Source: Caldilineaceae bacterium
GTDB lineage: Bacteria > Chloroflexota > Anaerolineae > Caldilineales > Caldilineaceae
Length of the DNA: 64,000 bases
NCBI GenBank assembly: GCA_022824025.1
Contig: JAJEBF010000008.1
Span: 1-64,000 of the forward strand
Direction: 5' to 3'
The notes under the pieces are model-generated. The model did not search any database and was not told where the DNA came from. It was given only the letters and a program-made list of their open reading frames with translations. Both the position numbers and the translations under genes were made by a program. Positions 37,542 through 46,460 of the stretch are shown in pieces. Position 1 is the first letter of the stretch, and each line of letters starts with the position of its first letter.

Positions 37542-39722
37542 TCACGGGCCCTCTCCCAGGCGCAGGCGCGCCAGCAGCAGTTCCGGCTCCCACACCCCGA
37601 TCTCGACAGTTGGAATCTGTGTTTCGGTGCTGTAAACGACCAGCCGCAGCTCATACTCGCCGCGAGCGAGATCGGTCGGGAATCCAAATTGGACCATGGT
37701 ATCGAACAGTTCGGAGGCCCCTCCGCTCCCGGTGAGCGTGTGATCCGGCTTCCACAGGACAATATCCCTCTGGTAAGACCTTTCGCCCTCGGTATTGTAG
37801 AGGCGCAACGATATCGCATAGTCGACATCTAACCCGGATTCCGTTCGCCACTGCAGGGCCATCCACAAAGTTCGATCCCGGCCCAGATCGAGATGCTGCT
37901 GCGAGGACCACTGCTCGACGCCTTGGCCCAGGGCGATCCCCTCGAGAGCGATGCCGCCATCGAAGTAGACTGCCAGCGGCTCCAGATGGTCATAAAATGT
38001 CCAGGGCTGATCCAGTGCAATATCGGTGTAGTTGTGGATCCGAAAGCTGCCGTATGCGTCACTACCCAGATAACGTCCATATTTGCCGAAAAGGACAGCA
38101 AACCGGTCGCTTTCATCGCCCGTCCAGGCAGCCCTGGAGTCCCAGTCCACAACTTTCACAGTGGATATGCTCTTCATGGCCGCCAGCGTAGATTCAATCT
38201 TCTGCGCCAGGTCGGGCATGGCGGTATGGAAAAGAAGGACTTGCGCCGCGCCTTGATACAAGTATTCGAAAGTTGGACTGCGAAATCCCTCCTCCAGCGC
38301 TTTATGGCGCTGTCCGTCGGGGATCAGATAGACAGATGTCTCATCGGGCGGCTGCAGGCTCAACAACTGGATCAGATCAACCCACCCCACCGCGTATTCA
38401 TGGTAGACTTCAGACCGGTACGCCCACTCCTCGAAATAAGTGCGATAGGTGCGAACGCCCTGAGCCAGGACTGCGCCGCTAACCACAAACGCCAGTGCGA
38501 TGGCGGCAATGCCTTTGCTGTCCCCAAAAAACCGCTCCCGCAGGAAACTGTACGCCTCCCACGCTCCGACAGCCGTTAGCAGATAGACTGCCGGCGCCGC
38601 GCCGATCATGCGCAGCGTGTTGGGATGGAGAACATCCCTGGCCAGCATCGCCGGCAGCAGCAGGACCGCCAGCCAGATCAGAAGCAGGCGGTAGGCGGGC
38701 CGCTGCCAGCGCCCCGCGGCCAGCCCCGCGCCTAGCCAGAAGAAGAACGTTTCCCATGGTCTCAGCATCGGCTGAGCGGCGAAGCTGTGCCGCCAGTTCG
38801 GATCGCCGCGAAAGCCAAACGCCAACAAATGGGCCCACACATTGCCCAGCAAGGCTCGCAGCGGTTCCCCCTGACTCCGATCAGGCTGGAGAATCAGTAA
38901 CTGGTTGCTGCGGATCACAAAATGCTCAGGGTGTAGGGCGAAATGTATGAGAATCGGCGCCGCGACCAGCCCGGCAACACCCAGAAAGATGCCTGCCCAA
39001 GGCAGCGCAGCCCGCAGGCGAGCCTTGCCTTTGGCCCAGGGCAGAAGAAAGCTCAATCCAAAAAAAAGAAACAGGAATGGCGTGAAACGCGCTGCAAGAT
39101 AGGTGTATGGCAGCAGCCCGGCGCACGCCCCCGCCAGCGCGACCCGCCACCAGCTCCTTCCCTCCCACCCGCGCCAGAGAAAAAATAGGCACAGGCCCAG
39201 CAAGAGCGGCAGAAAGTTGGCCCTGAGCGCCGCGCGTCCAATGATTGTTTGGCCCAATGACACCGCCAGAAGACCGGCGCCGATTCCGCCGACCAGCAGT
39301 CCGCGCCACGGTGTCGGCCGCCCGTCCTCTCTGCCAAAGAGCAGCCGCCCCAGCCAGAAAACGACAAAGACTGTGCCGGAGCTGGCCAGCGCAGTGGGCA
39401 GACGAAGAGCAAGCATCGTGCGCCCCAGAAAGGAGACGGCCAGCGCTATCGTATAGACGATCAGCCCCTCGCGCCCGTTGTTTGCAGGGAAGAAAACAGC
39501 GTGCTCTCCCTGCAATACCCGGAGGGCATCCATGCCATGCGCCCCTTCATCATGATGGAGCCCAATCGGGAGTTCATCCAGGCGCTGAATTCGCAGCAAC
39601 AAGACGGCAAATGCCAGGACGAACAGGATGCCCCCGGCGACAAGCGCGAGGCGGAACCGTTCGGTTTCTTCTGAGTCGGCTGCGCCGGCTGGACGTTCCC
39701 CTGATTTTGACGTTTCGGTCAT
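37542..39722 (-). CDS. GT39-like membrane glycosyltransferase with C-terminal beta domain (copy 3)
   Basis: 726 residues, closely similar to the 733-residue copy throughout. It shares the loop HHDEGAHGMDALRVLQGEHAVFF with the Asp-Glu pair, about 12 membrane segments, and the tail with TLWMALQWR, SLRLYNTEGE and VEIGVWEPELLLARLRL. It is the first gene of the leftward series and has the divergent glgC gene on its other side. A 232-base gap separates it from the second copy. The acceptor could be a cell-wall glycan, a protein or a lipid; sequence alone does not decide. Confidence 0.8.
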   Translation of the reverse strand: MTETSKSGERPAGAADSEETERFRLALVAGGILFVLAFAVLLLRIQRLDELPIGLHHDEGAHGMDALRVLQGEHAVFFPANNGREGLIVYTIALAVSFLGRTMLALRLPTALASSGTVFVVFWLGRLLFGREDGRPTPWRGLLVGGIGAGLLAVSLGQTIIGRAALRANFLPLLLGLCLFFLWRGWEGRSWWRVALAGACAGLLPYTYLAARFTPFLFLFFGLSFLLPWAKGKARLRAALPWAGIFLGVAGLVAAPILIHFALHPEHFVIRSNQLLILQPDRSQGEPLRALLGNVWAHLLAFGFRGDPNWRHSFAAQPMLRPWETFFFWLGAGLAAGRWQRPAYRLLLIWLAVLLLPAMLARDVLHPNTLRMIGAAPAVYLLTAVGAWEAYSFLRERFFGDSKGIAAIALAFVVSGAVLAQGVRTYRTYFEEWAYRSEVYHEYAVGWVDLIQLLSLQPPDETSVYLIPDGQRHKALEEGFRSPTFEYLYQGAAQVLLFHTAMPDLAQKIESTLAAMKSISTVKVVDWDSRAAWTGDESDRFAVLFGKYGRYLGSDAYGSFRIHNYTDIALDQPWTFYDHLEPLAVYFDGGIALEGIALGQGVEQWSSQQHLDLGRDRTLWMALQWRTESGLDVDYAISLRLYNTEGERSYQRDIVLWKPDHTLTGSGGASELFDTMVQFGFPTDLARGEYELRLVVYSTETQIPTVEIGVWEPELLLARLRLGEGP

Positions 39723-40173
39723 TCCTTTTCGTTTTGGGGTCTCCAGCCGGTTCGATGCCTTCCATTAGGGGACGCGTTTCCAATGAACCAGACTGCGCTG
39801 GTTACGACCAACTGACCGCTTATCTGGCCGGAGCGGGATCACCGCAAAATATATGAACTCGCTCAAACCACAGACTGCCAACAGTCCAGTCCGGCTGTCT
39901 TCGAACAGGGACCCATTCCTGGAAACTCAAACGTCAAGTATAGAGAGACCGGCAAGAAATCCCAAGTACGGGACTGCCTGAATGGCGCCAGGTGTCCTTG
40001 CCCTGCTGCCGCGGCCCCCTAAACCAGAAGCGTCTGCCCACGGCCGCGCCCGCGGCGAAAGCACACTTCACCCAGTCCTTCTGTTGGCCATTCACACGCT
40101 TTCAGATATGATAGACCCAAATCCGGGATCGCATCATCGCTTCGCCGCGCAGGCGCCGCTTGGAAGATCTCCC
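39723..40173. other. Divergent promoter region between glycosyltransferase and glgC
   Basis: About 450 bases without an independent gene. The glgC frame is open from 39982, but the residues encoded before 40174 look non-conserved. A promoter candidate for glgC is listed separately. Confidence 0.5.
40084..40112 (+). promoter_or_regulatory. Candidate promoter of the glgC pair
   Basis: TTGGCC (40084-40089) and TATGAT (40107-40112) are separated by exactly 17 bases. The start codon of glgC follows about 60 bases downstream, which suits a sigma-70-type promoter. Confidence 0.5.
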
Positions 40174-41433
40174 ATGAGAACTGTTGCTATGATTCTGGCT
40201 GGCGGAGAGGGCACCCGCCTGACCGTCCTTTCCGAAAAACGGGCCAAACCCGCAGTCCCCTTCGCCGGCAAATTTCGCATCATCGACTTCACAATCAGCA
40301 ACTGCGTAAATAGCGGCATCTTTACCGTCGGCGTCCTCACGCAATATCGTCCCCACAGTCTCAACGAACACATCGGCATCGGCAAACCTTGGGATCTCGA
40401 CCGTCAGCACGGCGGCATTCGCCTGTTGCAGCCCTACCAGGGCAGGGGCGAACACGATTGGTATGCCGGCACCGCCGACGCAATTTTGCAGAATCTGAAC
40501 TTCCTCTCCGAATACAATGCCGACGCCGCGCTGATCCTCTCCGGCGACCACATCTATAAGATGGACTACGGCCCAATGTTGGACTTCCACCAGCGCAAAA
40601 ACGCTGACCTGACCATCGCCGTAATGCCCGTGCCGATCGAAGAGGCCCACCGATTCGGCATCATGGAAACGAACTCCGCCGACGAAATCGTTCAGTTCTA
40701 CGAAAAACCGGAACAGCCCGCCAGCAACCTCGCTTCAATGGGCATCTATGTCTTCAACAGTCGCGTCCTGGCCCAGCGCCTGCAGGAAAAAGGGGCCGAC
40801 GGACCGCGCAGCGATTTCGGCAAACATGTCGTCCCTGCCATGCTGGCCTCCGGAGACCGCGTCTTCTCCTACCCCTTCACCGGCTATTGGGTCGATGTCG
40901 GCACCGTCGACGCCTACTGGAAAACAAGCCTCGAGCTGCTCCAGCCGGATCCGGCCCTGGACCTGTATACCGATAGCTGGCCCATCTCCACCCGCTCCGA
41001 AGAACGACCGCCCGCCAAGTTCGGCCCCCAATCCCAAGTCGTGCAGAGCATGGTGTCCAACGGCTGCGAAGTGCACGGACTGGTCAAAAACAGTATCTTC
41101 AGCCCCGGCGTCTACGTCAGCCCCGGCGCGGTCGTGCAGGATAGCATCCTCATGAACGATACCTGGATCGGACCCGGCGCCCGCGTCGAGCGCGCCATCA
41201 TCGACAAGCAGGTAATCGTCGGGTTCGGCGCCAGCGTGGGCAGCGCAAGCTCCGACTCGCCCCCGCCAAACGTCATGTTTCCCGATAAGCTCGACAGCGG
41301 TCATACCGTCGTCGGGAAAGGCGCATTCATCCCCGATGGCGCCAAAATCGGCGCCAATGTGATCGTCAACAGCGACAGGGGCGAGGAGCATTTCCCTCCG
41401 GACTTCGTCGTTGAGGACGGGCAGACCGTGTAA
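40174..41433 (+). CDS. glgC: Glucose-1-phosphate adenylyltransferase (ADP-glucose pyrophosphorylase), catalytic
   Basis: 419 residues. It makes ADP-glucose from ATP and glucose-1-phosphate for glycogen synthesis. The nucleotide-binding loop AGGEGTRL (residues 9-16) and the following [18 protein letters not shown] are intact. The catalytic Asp is in [10 protein letters not shown], and the sugar-phosphate Lys is in FYEKP. A C-terminal left-handed beta-helix (from about residue 290) carries the hexapeptide pattern. It overlaps nothing and is followed after 46 bases by a degenerate paralog. The open frame begins at 39982, but ATG 40174 matches the family start. Confidence 0.93.
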   Translation: MRTVAMILAGGEGTRLTVLSEKRAKPAVPFAGKFRIIDFTISNCVNSGIFTVGVLTQYRPHSLNEHIGIGKPWDLDRQHGGIRLLQPYQGRGEHDWYAGTADAILQNLNFLSEYNADAALILSGDHIYKMDYGPMLDFHQRKNADLTIAVMPVPIEEAHRFGIMETNSADEIVQFYEKPEQPASNLASMGIYVFNSRVLAQRLQEKGADGPRSDFGKHVVPAMLASGDRVFSYPFTGYWVDVGTVDAYWKTSLELLQPDPALDLYTDSWPISTRSEERPPAKFGPQSQVVQSMVSNGCEVHGLVKNSIFSPGVYVSPGAVVQDSILMNDTWIGPGARVERAIIDKQVIVGFGASVGSASSDSPPPNVMFPDKLDSGHTVVGKGAFIPDGAKIGANVIVNSDRGEEHFPPDFVVEDGQTV

Positions 41434-41479
41434 CCTTCCCGCTGCCCGCGTTTCAGTAAGAGCCCAAGGACTCTTCCCC

Positions 41480-42736
41480 ATGGCCTGTGCATTCGCTATG
41501 ATCATGGCCGGCGCAGATAACGCCGACCTCGGTGTCCTCACCGAGATCCGCTCCGAACCGGCCGTCCCCTTCGCCGGCAAGTTCCGCCTGATCGACTTTT
41601 CTCTCAGCAACTGTGTCAACAGCGGCATCCACAATGTCGCCGTGCTCACCCAATACCGCCCGCGCAGCCTCAACGATCACATCGGCATCGGCAAACCCTG
41701 GGATCTGGACCGCTCCAGCGGCGGCGTGCGCCTCCTGCAGCCCTACCGGGGCGGCCCCTACGGCGACTGGCAGCGCGGCTCCGCCGACGCCATTCGACGA
41801 AACCTGGACTACCTGCTCCAGCAGAAGGAAGAGTGCGTCCTGATCCTCTCCGGCAAACATATCTATCTGATGGACTACAGGCCCTTTCTTGCCCACCACC
41901 AGCGCACCGGAGCGCCCGTCACCATCGCCGTCCGCCGCGTCAGCCGCCACGAGACCCACCGTTTCGGCATCATCTCCTTGGACGCCGACGACCGCGTCGT
42001 CGAGTTCCAGGAAAAGCCGCGCCGCACACAGCAGAATCTGGCCAGCATGGGTGTCTATGTCTTTCAACGTGAATTCCTGGCCGAGGTCCTGAGTAACGCC
42101 GCCGGTGATGACATCGGCAGAGACATCCTGCCCGCGCTGGTCGCCCAGGGGCATGTCGCCAGCTACACCTACCCCGGCTACTGGGCCGATGCCAGCACCG
42201 TGCAAGCCTACTGGGACGCCAATATGAGCCTGCTGGCCGAGGAGCCGGCGCTTAATCTTTACGCGCCCGAATGGATCGTGCATACCCGCAGCCAGGAGCG
42301 GGCGCCCGTCAAACTGGGGCCGGCCGCAGACGTTGATGGAACGCTGCTCTCCAATGGCTGCCAGATCGAAGGCGCGGTCGAACGCAGCGTACTTTCCCCT
42401 GGGGTACAGGTTGGAGAGGGGGCCCTCGTCCGCGATAGCGTTATCCTCAACGACACCATCATCGAACCGGGCGCAGTCGTCGAGCGCTGTGTCGTCGACA
42501 AGGATGCCCGCATCTGCCGCGAAGCGCTTGTTGGCCACTCCGACAATAACACGCCCAATCCGGAGCTGCCGGTCCGACTCAACACCGGCCTCACCCTCGT
42601 CGGCAAGGGCAGCCTCGTCCCCGCCGGCATGCGCCTGGGACGCAATGTCGTGATCCATCCCTTCAGCGGCGCCGACGCCTTCGGCAATGGCAAGAGCGTG
42701 GAAAGCGGGGCGAGCGTCGGCCGCAATCTGCGGTAA
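41480..42736 (+). CDS. Catalytically degenerate GlgC paralog, probable regulatory subunit (GlgD-like)
   Basis: 418 residues, alignable with the upstream GlgC from end to end. The nucleotide loop reads AGADNADL instead of AGGEGTRL, and the first basic motif has [10 protein letters not shown] instead of [10 protein letters not shown]. The catalytic Asp of GDHIYKMDY is replaced by Lys in [10 protein letters not shown]. The sugar-side EKP and the beta-helix are kept. This is the expected pattern for a non-catalytic partner such as GlgD of Firmicutes, which forms hetero-tetramers with GlgC and tunes allostery. ATG 41480 has AAGGA about 11 bases ahead, and the pair is probably one operon. Confidence 0.85.
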   Translation: MACAFAMIMAGADNADLGVLTEIRSEPAVPFAGKFRLIDFSLSNCVNSGIHNVAVLTQYRPRSLNDHIGIGKPWDLDRSSGGVRLLQPYRGGPYGDWQRGSADAIRRNLDYLLQQKEECVLILSGKHIYLMDYRPFLAHHQRTGAPVTIAVRRVSRHETHRFGIISLDADDRVVEFQEKPRRTQQNLASMGVYVFQREFLAEVLSNAAGDDIGRDILPALVAQGHVASYTYPGYWADASTVQAYWDANMSLLAEEPALNLYAPEWIVHTRSQERAPVKLGPAADVDGTLLSNGCQIEGAVERSVLSPGVQVGEGALVRDSVILNDTIIEPGAVVERCVVDKDARICREALVGHSDNNTPNPELPVRLNTGLTLVGKGSLVPAGMRLGRNVVIHPFSGADAFGNGKSVESGASVGRNLR

Positions 42737-42800
42737 CCCAGCCTGCCGCAAACTCGCCCGCCAGAGCCGCTTGCCTACTGAAGCTGTAGCGATCCCCGCG

Positions 42801-43184
42801 CTAACCTTGCCTCGCCCTGTATCCCAGTTCGTTCAGAAGCGCAACCAACCGCTCCCTCTGATCACCCTGGATTTCGAGGTCCGCGCCTTTCACCGCGCCG
42901 CCGCATCCCAACTTGCCTTTCAGGTGTTTCAGGAGACCGCGTTTGCCCGCTTCCGGGCTCTTGACGCCCGTAATGATCGAAACCGTCTTCCCTTTCCGCC
43001 CCTTCCGTTCCAGCCGGACGCGCACCGGTTGGGCGCCCTGGACGGCAAACGGCGCGGCTGGGTTTCGGGGAAGCTCCCGCGGAGGCTTTGCAGGTTCCGG
43101 TTCCGGATCCGTCGAGTAAACGAGCCGCGAACCTGCCCCCCGGGATGGACTCCGATCCGATTTCCTTGCCTTGCGCTTGGACAT
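42801..43184 (-). CDS. yciH: SUI1/eIF1-like translation factor (YciH family)
   Basis: 127 residues. The C-terminal 80 residues are a SUI1 domain with [18 protein letters not shown], then [17 protein letters not shown], and the end [15 protein letters not shown]. The N-terminal 45 residues are basic and Pro-rich, like an unstructured tail. Bacterial members bind the ribosome and may increase start-site stringency. The gene converges on the ADP-glucose pair, separated by 65 bases. Confidence 0.9.
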   Translation of the reverse strand: MSKRKARKSDRSPSRGAGSRLVYSTDPEPEPAKPPRELPRNPAAPFAVQGAQPVRVRLERKGRKGKTVSIITGVKSPEAGKRGLLKHLKGKLGCGGAVKGADLEIQGDQRERLVALLNELGYRARQG

Positions 43185-43571
43185 AATCTGTCTTTCTCTG
43201 TTGGCCGAACTGCAGATAGGAGTTGCTCCATGCAGTATATCATCAGCCAACGATTCGCCTCGTCTTCAGCGTGCCCTGGCTGCCGCAGGCTCCTCTTCGG
43301 GGGCGATGGCCGTTCGTGACCAATATGGGCGGGCGCGTGCCGCTCCAGGCCCGTAACTGAAACGCGGGCGCCGCCTCAACCGGCCGAGCAACGCCTCCCA
43401 ACCCCGCTCCTCCCGCGGCCGGCTCTGTCCCGACTGTCCTCAGAGGCGGAACAAGCCCTTCCCGCAGCAAAAACCATGATTTGGCATCTGCCCGCACTTC
43501 GACCACAATGGTCTGCGAAGCCCAGTATGTGGACATGCCGCTACCCCGATCCCATCTCAAGGAAGTCCGCC
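43185..43571. other. Divergent intergenic region
   Basis: About 390 bases between the SUI1-like gene and the duplicated-HTH gene. A minus-strand open frame of 105 codons (43243-43560) shows Gly/Arg-rich, unstructured composition with no ribosome site; I do not call it. No RNA gene was recognised. Confidence 0.5.
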
Positions 43572-44105
43572 ATGGACGCAGACAAACTGTCCCTCAGACG
43601 CGCCGTCTCCGGTGAGACCCGATTGCCCGACCCCGTAGACGATGCCATCCTGACGCTCGCGGTGCGCATGCGAGATCCTCTCTCCTACAAGGAGATCGCC
43701 GCGTCTTTCGGCATCGCCCGCGACCGCGTGCGCGAGCTCTGCCAGCCATACAGAGAATTTCTGCGCACGTCGGAGGAAGAAGAGCCAGCCCTTGCCTACA
43801 CGCGGCGGCCGTCACGCAAGGCGGTCCGCCCGCGCGCCATGTGGGAAAATGCGATGTTCGGAAACAGTGGGCGGGAGTCTTTTCAGAAGCAGCAGATCGT
43901 CAATGGCGTCGACCGCCTCTCCGATCCCGTTGACGATGCCATCCTGACGCTGGGAGTGCGTCTGCCCAATCCGCTTACCTACGAGGAAATTGCGTCTTTA
44001 ATTCAAATCTCGCGCGACGACGCAAGCAAAATCTGTGAGCCCTACAAGGAGTTCATCCGCAAAACAGGGGCATACGGCATCCGAGGGCTGACGAACACCG
44101 GTTAG
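43572..44105 (+). CDS. Protein with two copies of a helix-turn-helix-like repeat
   Basis: 177 residues from ATG 43572 (AAGGAAGT ahead). Two repeats of about 45 residues are obvious. The first runs 18-66 (LPDPVDDAILTLAVRM, then SYKEIAASFGI and RVRELCQPYREFLR); the second lies near 116-165 (LSDPVDDAILTLGVRL, then TYEEIASLIQI and ASKICEPYKEFIRKTG). Each has the look of a short DNA-binding helix pair, such as a sigma-70 region 4-like or AsnC-like HTH. A basic linker of about 40 residues joins them. It may bind a two-part DNA site as a monomer. I find no named family. Confidence 0.7.
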   Translation: MDADKLSLRRAVSGETRLPDPVDDAILTLAVRMRDPLSYKEIAASFGIARDRVRELCQPYREFLRTSEEEEPALAYTRRPSRKAVRPRAMWENAMFGNSGRESFQKQQIVNGVDRLSDPVDDAILTLGVRLPNPLTYEEIASLIQISRDDASKICEPYKEFIRKTGAYGIRGLTNTG

Positions 44106-44176
44106 CGCGCCGGGCGCACACCCGCTCCTCGCCGAAAACCTGCCATCATATCGCTCCGTCAGGCTGCCGCCCCTCC

Positions 44177-46024
44177 TCAACGCGCCGGCGCCGCGCTGAA
44201 TATCTGACGCAAAAGGTCAGCGCGTTCAACGTCTGTCGTCCAGCGGGGTTGGGCATAGTCCTCGAGGACCGCAGTCAGGATCTCCGTGCTGATCACCTTG
44301 CCGTCATGGATCGTATGGCGCGCAATCAGCGAAGTGCGCGTCTGCCAGCTCCACATCTGATCGAAGAAAAGATTCCCCAAACCGTATACGATGATCCCCG
44401 GCTTTTCGTCTCCATATCCATAGGGCTCCATCGCCTGCGGCACGTGGCTCTGCACTCCGGTTACAATATCGACGCCAGCCGCGCGCAGTTCACGAAAATC
44501 CTGCACCTGCCGGGATATCGGCGCCGGGTTGTAGATCTCCTCATGCTGCAGCTCAACCGCGATCACATCCACTTCGCTGCGCAGCGCCGCAATCCTGGCA
44601 AATAGGCGCTCTTTGTTTCCCCAGTAATGACAGACGCCCGGCTCCTCCTCGGTCGCCCAGGCAAAGCTGGGATAGTGCGCCAGCGCCGCAAAAAAGGCAA
44701 ATCGGTTGCCGTTGTGATTGAACAGCAGCGGCTCGCACGCCTCCGCCTCATTCAAACCGCTCCCATAGATGGGAATCCCGTTCGCCCGGTACCAGCCAAT
44801 CGATTCGCGCGCGCCGTCCCGTCCGAAATCGTTGACATGGTTTCCGCTCAACCCCACGATATCTGTGCCCACCGCCTCGAGCGTCGCCCAATAGGCCGGG
44901 TCGCTGCACAGGATCATGTTGTTCAACGATGGGTCAACATCACAGCCTGCAAGGAAGGGCACCTCATTGCTGATATGGGTGATGTCGGCCGCGCGCAGCG
45001 TCGGCGCAATCACCTGGGCGGGGTAATCATACCCGTTGGCCTCCATCCGGGCGGCCGTAACGCGCGCCATCGCCGTGACGCCCGTCATGATCAATGTCGT
45101 CACCTTGCCCGCTATGCGGTTCGTCGGCTGCGCAATGCGCGGCCGTAGAGCCGCGGCCACCTCTTCGCTCTCTGCGCCAAACACCGACACCACCGCGGTC
45201 AGCGGATATGTGGACGCGTCGAACGTGTTGCTCAGTATGTTCATGCCGTCCAGGCGCAATGCCTTCAGAACCGGCGTCAGGCCTTCGAAAGGCACGAGCC
45301 CCACAGAACCCGGGGTCACCTCCAGCACAGCCGGCAGAGCGCTGCCGCTGGCCGTCTGCACGGAATTGGCCGCCTCGACACCGAAAACCGCTTCCAGTTC
45401 AGACACGTATTCGGCGTCAACGACCAGCGGGCCGCCGCCTCTGCCCTGCCAGCGCAGAGTCAACTCAGCCATTGAAATCTCGTCCGGCACCGTGGCGAAG
45501 GCCGCCACCGGCGCCAGATAGCGCGTGTATAGAACACTGCCCGACGCCTCGGATCCAGCCGCCAATCTTATCTGCGCATCGGCGTTGCGGGGCTGATCGA
45601 GCAGAAAAACCGTCTTGCGCGTCCCGTTGGCCTCGATCTCTTCCAGCTCGAAGGCCGCCGTGAGCAGATGACTGTAATACCGTTCCGGCAACGACGTGTC
45701 GAGCGCAATCGTCAACCAACCGTTGCGGCTGTCTGCCTGTCGCGCCGCCGGCTGCAGTTGCGCCTCCGCGACGGTCCCGATTCCACCGGAGCCGTCCGTC
45801 CCGCCGGCAAACGACGCAATCGCCGCCGCCGCCGCCAACCCTACCGTTCCCAGCAGCACTGTGACCACCAGCCGGCTGGATGACTGCAAACGCATTACGC
45901 CCTTCCTCAAAGGCGCCATCCGGTCAACCGCAAACATGCCTCTCACGCCCGACCAGACGTCGAGCAGTCCAATGCGCAACTGCTGCCTATTCCGTTTGAA
46001 GATGGAGCCAAGTCGCTTCAACAT
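44177..46024 (-). CDS. CapA-family protein (poly-gamma-glutamate synthesis-type metallophosphatase fold)
   Basis: 615 residues. A basic N-terminal tail precedes one membrane anchor (residues about 45-70), after which the protein should be outside the membrane. A region of about 220 residues rich in Ala and Val precedes the CapA domain. The CapA domain (about 280 to the end) shows GLSGNHVNDFG, IYGSGLN, VIAVELQHEEIYNPAP, GVQSHVPQAMEP and VYGLGNLFFDQM. This matches the calcineurin-like fold of CapA/PgsA. CapB or CapC are not encoded nearby, so polyglutamate synthesis is not supported; a cell-surface hydrolase role is more likely. Confidence 0.83.
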   Translation of the reverse strand: MLKRLGSIFKRNRQQLRIGLLDVWSGVRGMFAVDRMAPLRKGVMRLQSSSRLVVTVLLGTVGLAAAAAIASFAGGTDGSGGIGTVAEAQLQPAARQADSRNGWLTIALDTSLPERYYSHLLTAAFELEEIEANGTRKTVFLLDQPRNADAQIRLAAGSEASGSVLYTRYLAPVAAFATVPDEISMAELTLRWQGRGGGPLVVDAEYVSELEAVFGVEAANSVQTASGSALPAVLEVTPGSVGLVPFEGLTPVLKALRLDGMNILSNTFDASTYPLTAVVSVFGAESEEVAAALRPRIAQPTNRIAGKVTTLIMTGVTAMARVTAARMEANGYDYPAQVIAPTLRAADITHISNEVPFLAGCDVDPSLNNMILCSDPAYWATLEAVGTDIVGLSGNHVNDFGRDGARESIGWYRANGIPIYGSGLNEAEACEPLLFNHNGNRFAFFAALAHYPSFAWATEEEPGVCHYWGNKERLFARIAALRSEVDVIAVELQHEEIYNPAPISRQVQDFRELRAAGVDIVTGVQSHVPQAMEPYGYGDEKPGIIVYGLGNLFFDQMWSWQTRTSLIARHTIHDGKVISTEILTAVLEDYAQPRWTTDVERADLLRQIFSAAPAR

Positions 46025-46460
46025 CGCGGTTCCACTACCTGTTTTATTTGGAAAGCTGAACCGTGAAAGTTCCCCGGCGCAGCGTCCAATCCAACACAAC
46101 CCATGTCAACAGGGTCCAATTCAGAAGTATATGGAGAACGTCAGCATTGGTCAACATCTCCTTCGGGCCGCCTTCCGCTTCGGCGAGAGCCGCCAAAAGC
46201 AGCAGCCTCTCCGTTACGCAACCCCCAGTCTGGAAGGCCCCGACCAGAGTAGCCGCTCCCAATTCCCCCGCCGGCTCCTTCCCGAATCAACAACCAGTTG
46301 TAGACCGGACGTTGACAAACGGGACGCACTTCGGTACATTTCCGTCTGATTCAAACAATTCAACCATGCAGTTTCAACGAGTTGTATGCGCACAGAGGCC
46401 CGCCGCAACGCCTTCGCCCACGGGGATAAAGAAGCGCATGCAGCGATCTAAGGAGTCAAA
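46025..46460. other. Divergent promoter region between capA-like and chrA genes
   Basis: About 435 bases with no supported gene. It includes a well-formed promoter for the chromate transporter and a leader of about 115 bases. No terminator or riboswitch was recognised. Confidence 0.5.
46312..46340 (+). promoter_or_regulatory. Strong sigma-70-type promoter of chrA
   Basis: TTGACA (46312-46317) is followed after 17 bases by TACATT (46335-46340). The -35 is a perfect consensus match. Confidence 0.7.

Noticed and set aside
41453-42751. Minus-strand frame of 432 codons opposite the GlgC paralog
   Set aside because: Mirror of a conserved gene; the product is Ala- and Gly-rich with no motif.
43243-43560. 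105-codon minus-strand frame
   Set aside because: No ribosome binding site, low-complexity Gly/Arg composition and no conserved pattern.
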